From positions 1-55,701 of the forward strand of contig CAJFTY010000030.1 in assembly GCA_904420045.1 (NCBI GenBank): a stretch of DNA of 55,701 nt, read 5' to 3'. Positions 9,538 to 17,331 of this stretch are shown here, one piece after another; positions within the stretch are counted from its first letter, which is position 1, and every line of letters starts with the position of its first letter. The position numbers were made by a program, and so were the translations under genes. The stretch comes from Candidatus Metaruminococcus caecorum. Lineage in GTDB: Bacteria > Bacillota > Clostridia > Oscillospirales > Ruminococcaceae. The notes under the pieces are model-generated. The model was not told where the DNA came from, did no database searches, and worked only from the letters and a program-made list of their open reading frames with translations.

Positions 9538-10545
9538 CTAATATCCCCCGCTTTCCAATAAATCGACAAGCTTTTTCAAAATTTTCTCTTCGAGGTCCGA
9601 CATATCCAGGAGCTTAGCTCTCATAATACGGAGTACTTCGTTATCCTGTTTTAAAAAAAACTTGGCATACATAAACCGGATTTGATCGCTTATTTGAACG
9701 ACAGATAAATACTGGCTGCTGATATTTCCAGGCTGCTGCAGCGCATTTTCAATGGCTTTAATTCGTTCATACATACACTTTTTATGTTCCCAAATTAAGC
9801 GAAAGATGCGCCGGTCCTTTTTATTATAAGGAATGTCTCCGTGGTACAACATATCAAGATAAATACCAATAAACTGATGAACTGCGATTCCAAATACATC
9901 CGGCCAATATTCATTTAATGGAAACATATCCATCTGCGTACACAAATAAGCTTTTAATTTTTCTTTTATTTTTTTCAGATTCAGTTGTTCTGTAAAAGGA
10001 ATTACTTTAACCGCAGAAATTATTCCATAGTTTCCATTTTCAACAAAAGAATTCATTCCTTCTTCCAAACATCGTTGAGGAGATTTAAAAAGCCTGCAAA
10101 GCCAACTAGAGTCGTACGCCATAATGCTATATGTTCGATCCTCGTCGTCATATCCGCAAATTAGTCCGTCATGCATGAAATGGCGTTGTCCATACCAGCT
10201 TTTTCCTTGGATATAATAATCATCGATTTCGTTAAAATCCACATAAAAGCCTTCGTTCAGCATGTTTTTAATGACTTGGTGCACATGGGATTTCATAAAT
10301 CGAAGATTGTATTCAATTCTTTCAAAATGAGGATTGTCCATACGGTTGGTATTTTCAACTTCAACGCGAACGGCAAAATCTCCTTCTTTCTTTAAAAAAT
10401 CACGGATACAAGACAGCATGATGCAGTTGTTATAGTACCAGTTCATCATTTGAGTTGTTTCGCCTGCGACTACCCCGGGAATCATTTGATAATGATATGT
10501 GCTGTAAATTGGCACGCGTGTGGGCAACAGAACCTTATTTTTCAT
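9538..10545 (-). CDS. BtrH/C39-fold-like acyltransferase candidate
   Basis: This 335-residue protein is tentatively placed near the butirosin BtrH N-terminal family, papain/C39-like enzymes that move an acyl group from an ACP to an amine. Support comes from a Cys-containing N-terminal helix region (NNCIMLSC), a central HFMHDGLICGYDDE stretch followed by the SIMAYDSSW strand, and a helical C-terminal half, all typical in layout. The similarity is weak and I cannot prove the catalytic triad. The start is placed at 10545 (MKNKV) because GGAGG lies seven bases upstream; a longer open frame to 10641 has no such site. The start overlaps the ACP stop by 11 bases. Confidence 0.6.
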   Translation of the reverse strand: MKNKVLLPTRVPIYSTYHYQMIPGVVAGETTQMMNWYYNNCIMLSCIRDFLKKEGDFAVRVEVENTNRMDNPHFERIEYNLRFMKSHVHQVIKNMLNEGFYVDFNEIDDYYIQGKSWYGQRHFMHDGLICGYDDEDRTYSIMAYDSSWLCRLFKSPQRCLEEGMNSFVENGNYGIISAVKVIPFTEQLNLKKIKEKLKAYLCTQMDMFPLNEYWPDVFGIAVHQFIGIYLDMLYHGDIPYNKKDRRIFRLIWEHKKCMYERIKAIENALQQPGNISSQYLSVVQISDQIRFMYAKFFLKQDNEVLRIMRAKLLDMSDLEEKILKKLVDLLESGGY

Positions 10546-10783
10546 TTTGATCCTCCAAATATTGATCCACAAGGGTAACAACATCTCCGACAGTTTGTAA
10601 GCGGGATGGGTCCATATCTGATTCATTGAGCGTAACCCCAAGCTGATCTTCCAATAAAATAAGCAATGTTACCATCCCTAGGCTATCAAGACCAACATCC
10701 TTAGAAAGGCTGCTGTCTTGATTTACTTTGTCAAAGTCGTTTAGTTCATGAAGCAATTCAATCACTTTGGATTCTGTGGTCAT
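10535..10783 (-). CDS. Acyl carrier protein
   Basis: An 82-residue acidic, all-helical carrier protein with the phosphopantetheine attachment motif GLDSLGM (Ser34). The 4'-phosphopantetheine arm would hold an acyl or aminoacyl thioester made by the downstream ligase. The start at 10783 (MTTES) has AGGAGG seven bases upstream and lies 26 bases inside the kinase gene. No fatty-acid synthesis genes are nearby, so this is a dedicated carrier for the local pathway and not the housekeeping AcpP. No phosphopantetheinyl transferase is present in the window, so a host enzyme must prime it. Confidence 0.9.
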   Translation of the reverse strand: MTTESKVIELLHELNDFDKVNQDSSLSKDVGLDSLGMVTLLILLEDQLGVTLNESDMDPSRLQTVGDVVTLVDQYLEDQNEK

Positions 10784-11423
10784 TTTTAGCCTCCTGAAAA
10801 TGGGTAATCGTCTGTTTGATTTTTTCAAACAGAACATCTTCTGATTCTACCGATGATAAGACATGTCCATAATTTTCTTTGGCAATATTTAGATATTCTT
10901 CTCGCAGTCGATACTGCAGCCCAACATCGATATACCGGTTCTTTTCTTCTTCCCGACTTCTTACACGTCCAATCGCGGTCTCAACTGGAACATCTATGAA
11001 AAATGCAAGATCCGGTTTAATAACAGACTGTGCAACTTCGTAAATCCATCGATCGGACATGTATCCTCGGGCCCGCAGATTAGCAAGACAGGAATAATAA
11101 TATCGATCGCTGAGTACCATTTTGCCCATTTTAAGCTGCGGAAGAATGACCTTGTTACAATGTTGGACGCGATCGCTTGCCGCCAGTAATGACAGGCTTC
11201 GGTAATCGTAAGCCTCGTGGTCAGGCTGATCCATATAAGTACGAAAAATGTTTGACTGGCGGACAAAATCAGTTGGCTGTTTTGTAATAAATAAGTCTTG
11301 TCCTACGTCTTTAAGCCACTGTTGAGTTCTTTGGATCATGGTTGTTTTTCCACATCCATCTAATCCGCAAAATGTAATTAGCATTCCTTTTTCAGTATTT
11401 TTTTTCATTTCCAGTCTACTCAT
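10758..11423 (-). CDS. Thymidylate-kinase-like nucleotide kinase
   Basis: P-loop kinase of the dTMP kinase family, 221 residues. The Walker A GLDGCGKTT (20-28), the DRYYYS motif that holds the nucleotide base and phosphate, a lid rich in Arg/Glu (RSREEEKNR) and the FIDVP strand are present. The housekeeping tmk normally sits with DNA replication genes; this copy sits in a ligase/ACP operon, so it more likely serves a special substrate. The start has AAAGGAAG overlapping the end of the upstream gene. dTMP kinase activity is possible but not implied by context. Confidence 0.8.
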   Translation of the reverse strand: MSRLEMKKNTEKGMLITFCGLDGCGKTTMIQRTQQWLKDVGQDLFITKQPTDFVRQSNIFRTYMDQPDHEAYDYRSLSLLAASDRVQHCNKVILPQLKMGKMVLSDRYYYSCLANLRARGYMSDRWIYEVAQSVIKPDLAFFIDVPVETAIGRVRSREEEKNRYIDVGLQYRLREEYLNIAKENYGHVLSSVESEDVLFEKIKQTITHFQEAKNDHRIQSD

Positions 11424-11429
11424 AAACCG

Positions 11430-12506
11430 TTACACTTCCTTTAATAAAGATTTTCGATCTTCAGAAAAGAAACGATTTTTTATGTTTTTTTCCTGATAGC
11501 TATATCGTTTTTTTTCAGAAGGGTTAATAACAAGATCCAAAATTTTAGGATCTGTACACATGTACTTTAAACAGCGTGCCAAAGGCTCCGAATGTATATC
11601 AAACAGCTCCTTCGTCATATACAGCGCAAAATAACAAATATTTTGCATATCCATTTCTTCTGCGCGTTTAAAGAGCGAAAAATAGTCTTGTTCTTCAAAT
11701 TCAGACAACAACGCATAAAGATCGCAAAATTTATACAGCGTCATATCTCGATGCATTTCCACCCATGGATACGTTGTTGCCTCTTTATATAAATGACTGC
11801 AAAGATGTATCAAAAAATCATAGCGATCAAGTGTTACAATGGGAGCTTTTGCATTTTGTACTTCTACTGCTCTATACAGAAGTTCGGAAACCGTATTAGG
11901 ATCGGATGTTTTATAATCTAAAGAAAAATTAATATCCACCTCAAAGTATTTCATAAATGGTAGATCAACTTGCTTTATATAAGGAACCGTTTCCCCACGC
12001 AGCATTTTAGACGCTATTATTTCAGCTCTGGTAGCAGGTACGAAATTTTCGTTTTTAAGGTATCCTTGCTTAAATCCTGCTTTGGAAAGGGTAATACCAA
12101 TATCGGTAACGTCATTAGCGGCGACTAAGATATCAACATCGTTGGAAGTACGGTATCCTTTGGGATACCATTGACATAACCAGGCGCCTTTTAAAAATGC
12201 ATATTTCCCTTTATGCGTTTGCAGTAGATCGGATAACCAATAAAGACTTTTAAAAAAGCTTTCATTTTTCTGAATATTTTGTAAATATGCGTTTTTCAAA
12301 GAGTTTTTAAACTCTCGATCCAAATATGTAAGCAGGTGGTGGTTCTTCAAAACGCCATATGCAACTGCTGGCATGCGGTTACTAAATATGTATCCAAGTA
12401 CGCAAGGTGTCGCAGCTCCCTGTTGCAGAAGCAGTTCAAGTTCGTGCTGATTATTATGTTTAAATGAACACAGATTTAAAAATAAATTTTTCTCTTTATT
12501 TTGCAT
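11430..12506 (-). CDS. NTP_transf_5-type nucleotidyltransferase
   Basis: A 358-residue protein resembling the uncharacterised nucleotidyltransferase family PF14907. Its conserved core is a KGAWL segment, a YPKGYR-type loop and the metal-binding SNDVDIL (D-x-D) at about residues 117-126. Members are often found in peptide, glycan and natural-product clusters and are thought to transfer a nucleotide or sugar to a small molecule. The helical C-terminal half with a conserved HLCSHLYKEA stretch fits the family. AGAGGTG lies seven bases before the ATG. It sits seven bases upstream of the kinase gene, so the two are probably co-translated. Biochemical role unknown. Confidence 0.75.
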   Translation of the reverse strand: MQNKEKNLFLNLCSFKHNNQHELELLLQQGAATPCVLGYIFSNRMPAVAYGVLKNHHLLTYLDREFKNSLKNAYLQNIQKNESFFKSLYWLSDLLQTHKGKYAFLKGAWLCQWYPKGYRTSNDVDILVAANDVTDIGITLSKAGFKQGYLKNENFVPATRAEIIASKMLRGETVPYIKQVDLPFMKYFEVDINFSLDYKTSDPNTVSELLYRAVEVQNAKAPIVTLDRYDFLIHLCSHLYKEATTYPWVEMHRDMTLYKFCDLYALLSEFEEQDYFSLFKRAEEMDMQNICYFALYMTKELFDIHSEPLARCLKYMCTDPKILDLVINPSEKKRYSYQEKNIKNRFFSEDRKSLLKEV

Positions 12507-12525
12507 AAAAGCACCTCTAATTTAA

Positions 12526-12843
12526 TTATGCAGGCTTCGTGTATTTCAATAGAATTTCTTTTAAAACAGAGAGTTCAGAATTACTAATTTGACAGATTTC
12601 TCTTCTTTCAGCCAATGTTATAACTCGAGTCATAACTTGTTTTTGCTGTTCAGTAAAGTAGTCTTTATTCATGTAATATCCATCCACTACATAAATACCA
12701 CCTAAATACCGCCCAGCTTTAGTATAAATTGGTTCTGTTAAACTGAGTATTTCAATGTCCCTTCGAATGGTTCTTTCAGAAACATGAAAATATTCTGCAA
12801 ACTCTGTAACTGTTGTATGTCGTTTCTGACACAGCATTTTCAT
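12526..12843 (-). CDS. DeoR/HTH_11-type regulator, start uncertain
   Basis: A 105-residue winged-helix protein (VTEFAEYFHVSERTIRRDI is the recognition core) with no recognisable ligand domain, 19 bases upstream of the operon, which it probably regulates. The ATG at 12843 has no ribosome binding site and cuts the first helix short. The same frame continues back ten codons to an ATT at 12873, which would complete the helix (QRRNQIM) and sits nine bases from AAGGGGG. Further upstream an ATG-GTA-TAA triplet run lies in the same frame. The true start may be the ATT, or the gene may carry an early stop. Confidence 0.75.
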   Translation of the reverse strand: MKMLCQKRHTTVTEFAEYFHVSERTIRRDIEILSLTEPIYTKAGRYLGGIYVVDGYYMNKDYFTEQQKQVMTRVITLAERREICQISNSELSVLKEILLKYTKPA

Positions 12844-12894
12844 AATTTGATTTCGACGTTGTGCTACTCCAATTTATACCATCCCCCTTCTGTT

Positions 12895-12922
12895 TTTGTA
12901 TTTTATCGTCTAAACCTGTCAA
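12895..12922 (-). promoter_or_regulatory. Promoter of the regulator/ACP operon
   Basis: On the minus strand TTGACA (12917-12922) and TACAAA (12895-12900) are 16 bases apart. Transcription would start near 12888, giving a leader only about 15 bases long before the ATT candidate start of the regulator. Confidence 0.55.
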
Positions 12923-13037
12923 TATTTTTCCGGTTTTAAAATAAATTTTTATAAGCATTAAATAAGAAATCATTTTCTTACACGCATTTTAAGGCAACTG
13001 CCGGAAGTAAATATTTTTAGTGCATAGATTACTTAAC

Positions 13038-13075
13038 AAAAATGGCCATGAGAACGTAATACGCCCATGACCATT
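13038..13075 (-). terminator. Orphan hairpin with T-run, minus strand
   Basis: Arms AATGGCCATG (13041-13050) and CATGACCATT (13066-13075) pair over ten bases with one G-U; on the minus strand the stem runs into TTTTT. No gene ends here. Confidence 0.5.
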
Positions 13076-13190
13076 CAATCTAAAGCGCCCTGACACAGTG
13101 CTCCAAAATACTGAAAAATTACCGCACAGTAACTGTATATTACTGATGACAAATTAGTTAAATCATAAATTTTAGGAAAAAAATACTGTC

Positions 13191-13232
13191 AAATAAAAAT
13201 GTCCTTTGTTGTAGTTTTACAAAAAGGACATT
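13191..13232 (-). terminator. Orphan perfect 10-bp hairpin with T-rich tail
   Basis: AATGTCCTTT (13198-13207) pairs perfectly with AAAGGACATT (13223-13232); on the minus strand the hairpin is followed by a T-rich run. It lies about 17 bases after the stop of a weak 63-codon frame, which is the only candidate it could serve. Confidence 0.55.
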
Positions 13233-13548
13233 ATAAAGGCTTATTTTTCTATTGTCCATTTAGTGAACTGTTGCAAAACAAATATAAAATCAAAAAAATC
13301 GGTTTTATTTTTTGCCAGCTTAAAAAAATATTTATAAATATCATACCACAGTATAAATTATAAAAGGTTTCAATTCGTAAGTATTTTTTATCCAATCGAC
13401 AAGACTTTTTATCCATTTTACAATTTTCAATTAAATTCACTGTAAAAAATAAAAAAGAATGAAGAAAATACTTTTAAAAATGTAATGCGGTTAATTATTG
13501 TCACTGTTAAATGATAAAATAGCTTCTGATCAGAAAGGAGTATCCTAA

Positions 13549-14334
13549 ATGAGAAAAATCCAGCGTTCACAAATTTTTATTACAGGTGATAAACATCGTA
13601 ATTACAAATCGGTCATTCAATTTTGTCATCAAAATAAAACAACATTTGAGGATATACTCATTATCCTAGGTGATGCAGGCTTCAATTATTATGGAGATCG
13701 GCGGGATGAAAAGCTCAAAGATAAGTTGTCCAGATGTAGGGTGACATTGTTTTGTATTCATGGAAATAAAGAAAACCGGCCGCAAAACATAGATACATAT
13801 GAAACGAAAATCTTTCACAACGATTATGTTTATTATGAAAAAAAGTATCCCAATCTTTTATTTGCTCATGATGGCGGGGTTTATGAATTTGATGGAAAAT
13901 CTGCCATTGTTTTAGGTGGAGCGCATAGCGTTGATAAAAACTTCAGGATTAATAATAATTTGCCATGGTGGGAGGATGAGATTCCCACCACTGAAGTAAA
14001 AAAAGAATTTGTAACCGCGTTACAAAATCGAGACAATCAAATTGATTATATTTTAACCCATACAGTTCCCCTTAAATATGAACCTGTCGAAATGTTTCTT
14101 TCGCAGCAAAAGAAAAAGAAACATATTTGGGGAAACCGTATTAGAAATCGAACAAGCAATCTGAATTTTGAACCAGATATTAATAAAGATCTTGAAAAAT
14201 GGTTGGATAAAATTGAAGAACGCACACAGTATCAAAAATGGTATGCCGGACATTACCACACGGATAAATGCATCGAAAAACTTCGGATCATGTACCACGA
14301 TATTCAAATTTTGGGAAGTGATTCTTATGAGTGA
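13549..14334 (+). CDS. Calcineurin-like metallophosphoesterase
   Basis: A 261-residue binuclear-metal phosphoesterase with the family motifs in order: GDKH (D-x-H), ILGDAG (GD), HGNKEN, THTVP and AGHYH (GHxH). The usual GNH(D/E) motif reads GNKE, so the catalytic His is replaced by Lys; activity may be reduced or altered. Related proteins are common in Firmicutes prophages and accessory regions. AAAGGAG lies nine bases before the ATG. The stop overlaps the next gene's start, so the transporter is translationally coupled. Substrate unknown. Confidence 0.85.
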   Translation: MRKIQRSQIFITGDKHRNYKSVIQFCHQNKTTFEDILIILGDAGFNYYGDRRDEKLKDKLSRCRVTLFCIHGNKENRPQNIDTYETKIFHNDYVYYEKKYPNLLFAHDGGVYEFDGKSAIVLGGAHSVDKNFRINNNLPWWEDEIPTTEVKKEFVTALQNRDNQIDYILTHTVPLKYEPVEMFLSQQKKKKHIWGNRIRNRTSNLNFEPDINKDLEKWLDKIEERTQYQKWYAGHYHTDKCIEKLRIMYHDIQILGSDSYE

Positions 14335-15493
14335 TTGGGTGTCTTCGAATTTAGACTCTTTACTGACAACTGTTTTTCTAATTGTTATGATCACAATTTT
14401 CGGCTATGCAGTAGGAAGAATTCGGATTCTGAATATTTCACTCGATCTTTCCGGAATATTTATCGTTGCTATTTTTTTTGGAATTTTGGTAAGTTATTTT
14501 CCAGTTTTAAAACTAAGTGGGACAACCGTTGTCTTATATGATATTACAGTAAAATCGAATCTTGATTTTCTTTCCTCGGTTGGTACTGTTTTATTTGTTT
14601 CCGCTATATCTGTTTCATCTGGTGAAACATTGTCTTACTGCTGCAATAGTAAAAAGGTCCAATGTGTTATTACAGGTATCCTGATGTCCACTGTCCCGAT
14701 TTTAATTGGTTTCATACTTTTGCATAACAGAAGCACCGAAACCTCGACTCTACTGGGGATTATCTGCGGTGCTATGACTTCCACCCCTGCCCTGTCTTCT
14801 GTCAAGGATCTTCCCGGCATACGCTTAGAAGATGCTACTGCAGGATATGGAATCGCCTATTTATTCGGAGTAATTGGGGCCGTAGTTTTTGTTCAATTTT
14901 TAATTCCAAAAAATCATGATTACAATCATCTGTCCTCCAAAAATACAACCATACGCAACTGTACAAATTATGCACATACACTGTTTTTTTTCACAGGTGT
15001 TATGTTAATTGGAATGCTGATTGGCTCACTACATATTCCTAATACCAATATTACGCTTGGAAGTTCCGGTGGCATCTTATTAATTGGCATGCTTGCGGGA
15101 TATGCCAAAGAAAAAGATGTTATAAAAGTTACAATTACACAAGAGGTACTCGTATTGATTCGAACACTAGGACTTATATTCTTTTTTATAGGTTCCGGTA
15201 TTACTGGAGGTCTAAATTTTATTCATTGTATAAAATTAGAATATTTTGTTATAGGTACTATCATGACTTTATCCTCAATGATCGCAGGATACTTTTTTAC
15301 AAAATATTTTCTAAAATTTTCTACTGTTGACTCTTTAAGCATGATATGCGGTGGAATGACCAGTACGCCCTCCATCGGCGTATTAACCAATCAAGTTAAT
15401 GGTCATCTGGATTTATCGCTTTACGGTATCACATATGCAATTTCAATGTTTTCTCTGGTACTGCTTACAAGAGCTATTTATTATTTATCGTAA
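14327..15493 (+). CDS. AspT/YidE-like membrane transporter
   Basis: A 388-residue, highly hydrophobic protein of the aspartate:alanine exchanger (AAEx) type, with about ten membrane segments in two halves. Each half carries the family's internal repeat motif: GAMTSTPAL in the first, GGMTSTPSI in the second. The first segment includes the YAVGRI...LSGIF block typical of YidE/YbjL repeats. It lacks the central RCK/TrkA_C domains of YidE, so it is a short form. The start at 14327 overlaps the phosphoesterase stop by eight bases, with GGGAAG upstream. Substrate is probably a small carboxylate or amino acid, but this is not determinable here. Confidence 0.8.
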   Translation: MSDWVSSNLDSLLTTVFLIVMITIFGYAVGRIRILNISLDLSGIFIVAIFFGILVSYFPVLKLSGTTVVLYDITVKSNLDFLSSVGTVLFVSAISVSSGETLSYCCNSKKVQCVITGILMSTVPILIGFILLHNRSTETSTLLGIICGAMTSTPALSSVKDLPGIRLEDATAGYGIAYLFGVIGAVVFVQFLIPKNHDYNHLSSKNTTIRNCTNYAHTLFFFTGVMLIGMLIGSLHIPNTNITLGSSGGILLIGMLAGYAKEKDVIKVTITQEVLVLIRTLGLIFFFIGSGITGGLNFIHCIKLEYFVIGTIMTLSSMIAGYFFTKYFLKFSTVDSLSMICGGMTSTPSIGVLTNQVNGHLDLSLYGITYAISMFSLVLLTRAIYYLS

Positions 15494-15525
15494 TGAATTG
15501 CAGTTCAGAAAGGAGGTGATATAAA

Positions 15526-15822
15526 TTGGATATATTTTCCGCTACTGTAACTGGAATCGGAATTATTGGTACAATATGCGCGATTCTTTTTGGTTATCTA
15601 ACATTTCGTAGAAATAAAACGATTGACGATCACTCTGACGCTAAACAAGATGGAGTCGTTTTGACAGAACTAGGTTACATCAAATCAGGCGTAGATGATA
15701 TTAAACGAAAACAAGACAAACAGGAACAGCAACATTTGAAAGTGGTAACGAGGCTTACTGCCGTAGAAGAATCTGCCAAGCAAGCTCATCATAGAATTGA
15801 TGAATTACGCAGAAACAAATAA
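15526..15822 (+). CDS. XhlA-like phage lysis accessory protein
   Basis: A 98-residue protein with one N-terminal membrane segment (about 7-26) and a charged coiled-coil tail, the layout of XhlA/haemolysin-type holin helpers. TTG start with a full AGGAGGTGAT eight bases upstream. It sits in front of an endolysin and a holin, the usual lysis cassette order. It would help the holin permeabilise the membrane. Confidence 0.7.
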   Translation: MDIFSATVTGIGIIGTICAILFGYLTFRRNKTIDDHSDAKQDGVVLTELGYIKSGVDDIKRKQDKQEQQHLKVVTRLTAVEESAKQAHHRIDELRRNK

Positions 15823-15838
15823 AATAAGGAGTAAAAAA

Positions 15839-17032
15839 ATGTTAAAACCAAATACTACATATAAAATTAACAGCGTCTTAATCAACGAAAAAATAATCCC
15901 GGATAATACAGTTTGGAAAGATAAAAACAAGGCTGTAAAAGCTGGATTCAGCCAGGGTGAAAAATACAAACGATGTCATAAATTATCAAATGGAACTGGA
16001 AAAGTACAAGGAGTAACCATTCACAATACGGACGACTTAACGAATGTAGAGGATGATGCAGAACAATACACCCGTGCTACCTATAACGAAAATATGGGAA
16101 GCGTACGCGTACACTACTATGTTGACGAAAAAGGAGCGTGGCAAAATTTAAAAGCCGGCACTGGGCTAAGCGCAAATGATCCCAAAGGAAGCGCAGAAGT
16201 TGGCTGGCATTCTGGGGATGGCAACACTGGTATGGGAAATGGAACTACGATTTCAATTGAATGTATTATGAAAAATGGCACCGCCAAAGATGATTTAACT
16301 GCTGAAGATAACACGGCCCGCCTTGCCGCTTATTTGCTTGCCCAGAATAATTTATCCATTGATCAGCTTTATACGCATACCTATTTTATCAATAAAAGCC
16401 AAGGAATTAATGGGTCTGTCGATACGATGAACACCTATAAAATTCCCGGAATCTATAAATATTGTCCAATGTATATCTTACCTCATTGGGCTGAATTTAA
16501 AGCAAAAGTAAAAAAATATATGGAAGAATTCAGTCAAACGGAAACAGATAATAATCAGGAATCTGATCAAGCTTCTACGAATGAATCTTTAAAAGTTGGC
16601 GATATTGTTGCTTTTATAGGAACAGAACATTTTACCAGTTCCTATAAAAACGCTATTAAAAAATCCTGTAAGCCCGGAAAAGCAACGGTAACAAAAATTG
16701 TGGAAAAACCGAACGCTTTACAGACACATCCGATTCATTTAAAAGCAACTAATAACAGTACTTCAAATGTGAACGGATGGGTTAATACGCAAGATATCAA
16801 GACAGATTCACCCAATGATAGTACGCCGCTTATTCCATATTTAATAAAGGTAACCGCAAACTCGCTGAATATCCGAAAAGGCCCAGGAACCAATTATGCA
16901 GTTGTTGGAAATATCAAAGACAAGGGTGTATACACCATTATAGAAGAACGTGCAGGAACCGGAGCCAAATTGTGGGGCAAATTAAAATCAGGAGCAGGAT
17001 ATATTTCTCTTGATTTTGTTCAAAAAATTTAA
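15839..17032 (+). CDS. N-acetylmuramoyl-L-alanine amidase endolysin with SH3 domain
   Basis: A 397-residue peptidoglycan hydrolase. The N-terminal amidase_2/PGRP-like domain shows TIHNTD (zinc His), HYYVDEKG, GWHSGDG, ISIECI and a late KYCPMY segment. A middle region of about 90 residues follows (VGDIVAFIGTEHF...), then a C-terminal SH3_3 domain (SLNIRKGPGTNYAVVG) that would bind the wall. No signal peptide, so release depends on the adjacent holin. The start at 15839 has AAGGAG eight bases upstream; an earlier in-frame ATG inside the preceding gene has none. It acts as the endolysin of the lysis cassette. Confidence 0.9.
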   Translation: MLKPNTTYKINSVLINEKIIPDNTVWKDKNKAVKAGFSQGEKYKRCHKLSNGTGKVQGVTIHNTDDLTNVEDDAEQYTRATYNENMGSVRVHYYVDEKGAWQNLKAGTGLSANDPKGSAEVGWHSGDGNTGMGNGTTISIECIMKNGTAKDDLTAEDNTARLAAYLLAQNNLSIDQLYTHTYFINKSQGINGSVDTMNTYKIPGIYKYCPMYILPHWAEFKAKVKKYMEEFSQTETDNNQESDQASTNESLKVGDIVAFIGTEHFTSSYKNAIKKSCKPGKATVTKIVEKPNALQTHPIHLKATNNSTSNVNGWVNTQDIKTDSPNDSTPLIPYLIKVTANSLNIRKGPGTNYAVVGNIKDKGVYTIIEERAGTGAKLWGKLKSGAGYISLDFVQKI

Positions 17033-17045
17033 GGAGGCATCGAAA

Positions 17046-17261
17046 ATGAAAGAAGTTCTGCTTCGCTCAGGACGTACATTTTTACAAGCAGCTGTCGGTT
17101 ATCTTGCGGCAAATTTAGTCTATGTTGTATCTTCTGATACAAGTGACATCAATTATTTTAAAACAGCACTTATGGGTGTCTTGGTCTCTGCTGTCGCCGC
17201 AGGATTGGCAGCGGTTATGAACCTTCCTAAAACAAAAAGTTCCGATCAACCGAAAGGATAA
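17046..17261 (+). CDS. Phage-type holin
   Basis: A 71-residue protein with two membrane segments (about 10-27 and 38-60) and a short charged tail, the size and layout of a small holin. AAGGAGG lies eight bases before the ATG, which is 13 bases after the amidase stop. It would form membrane holes that release the amidase. No terminase, capsid or tail gene is near. Confidence 0.75.
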   Translation: MKEVLLRSGRTFLQAAVGYLAANLVYVVSSDTSDINYFKTALMGVLVSAVAAGLAAVMNLPKTKSSDQPKG

Positions 17262-17288
17262 AATTTCGACCAGTAATATCCCAAACAA

Positions 17289-17317
17289 AAAAGCTCCGGA
17301 AAAATTCCGGAGCTTTT
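17289..17317. terminator. Bidirectional terminator between holin and oadB
   Basis: A perfect 13-bp stem AAAAGCTCCGGAA / TTCCGGAGCTTTT with an AAA loop, flanked by A-run and T-run, ends both the plus-strand lysis operon and the minus-strand decarboxylase pair. It also marks the change from AT-rich to more GC-rich sequence. Confidence 0.9.
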
Positions 17318-17331
17318 AAAATTCTTTTTTA

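Larger units (their letters stand above)
12844..13548. other. AT-rich gap between divergent operons
   Basis: About 700 very AT-rich bases separate the minus-strand regulator from the plus-strand phosphoesterase. It holds the operon promoter, two hairpins oriented as minus-strand terminators, and a 63-codon minus frame (13249-13440) with no ribosome binding site. TTTTTATCCA occurs twice near 13385-13420. I see no convincing gene; a small RNA or remnant peptide gene ending at the hairpins is possible. Confidence 0.5.

Noticed and set aside
12776-12973. 65-codon minus-strand frame overlapping the HTH regulator
   Set aside because: Different frame from the regulator, no ribosome binding site, crosses the promoter.
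13249-13440. 63-codon minus-strand frame
   Set aside because: No ribosome binding site and low-complexity composition; kept only as a possibility because a hairpin follows it.
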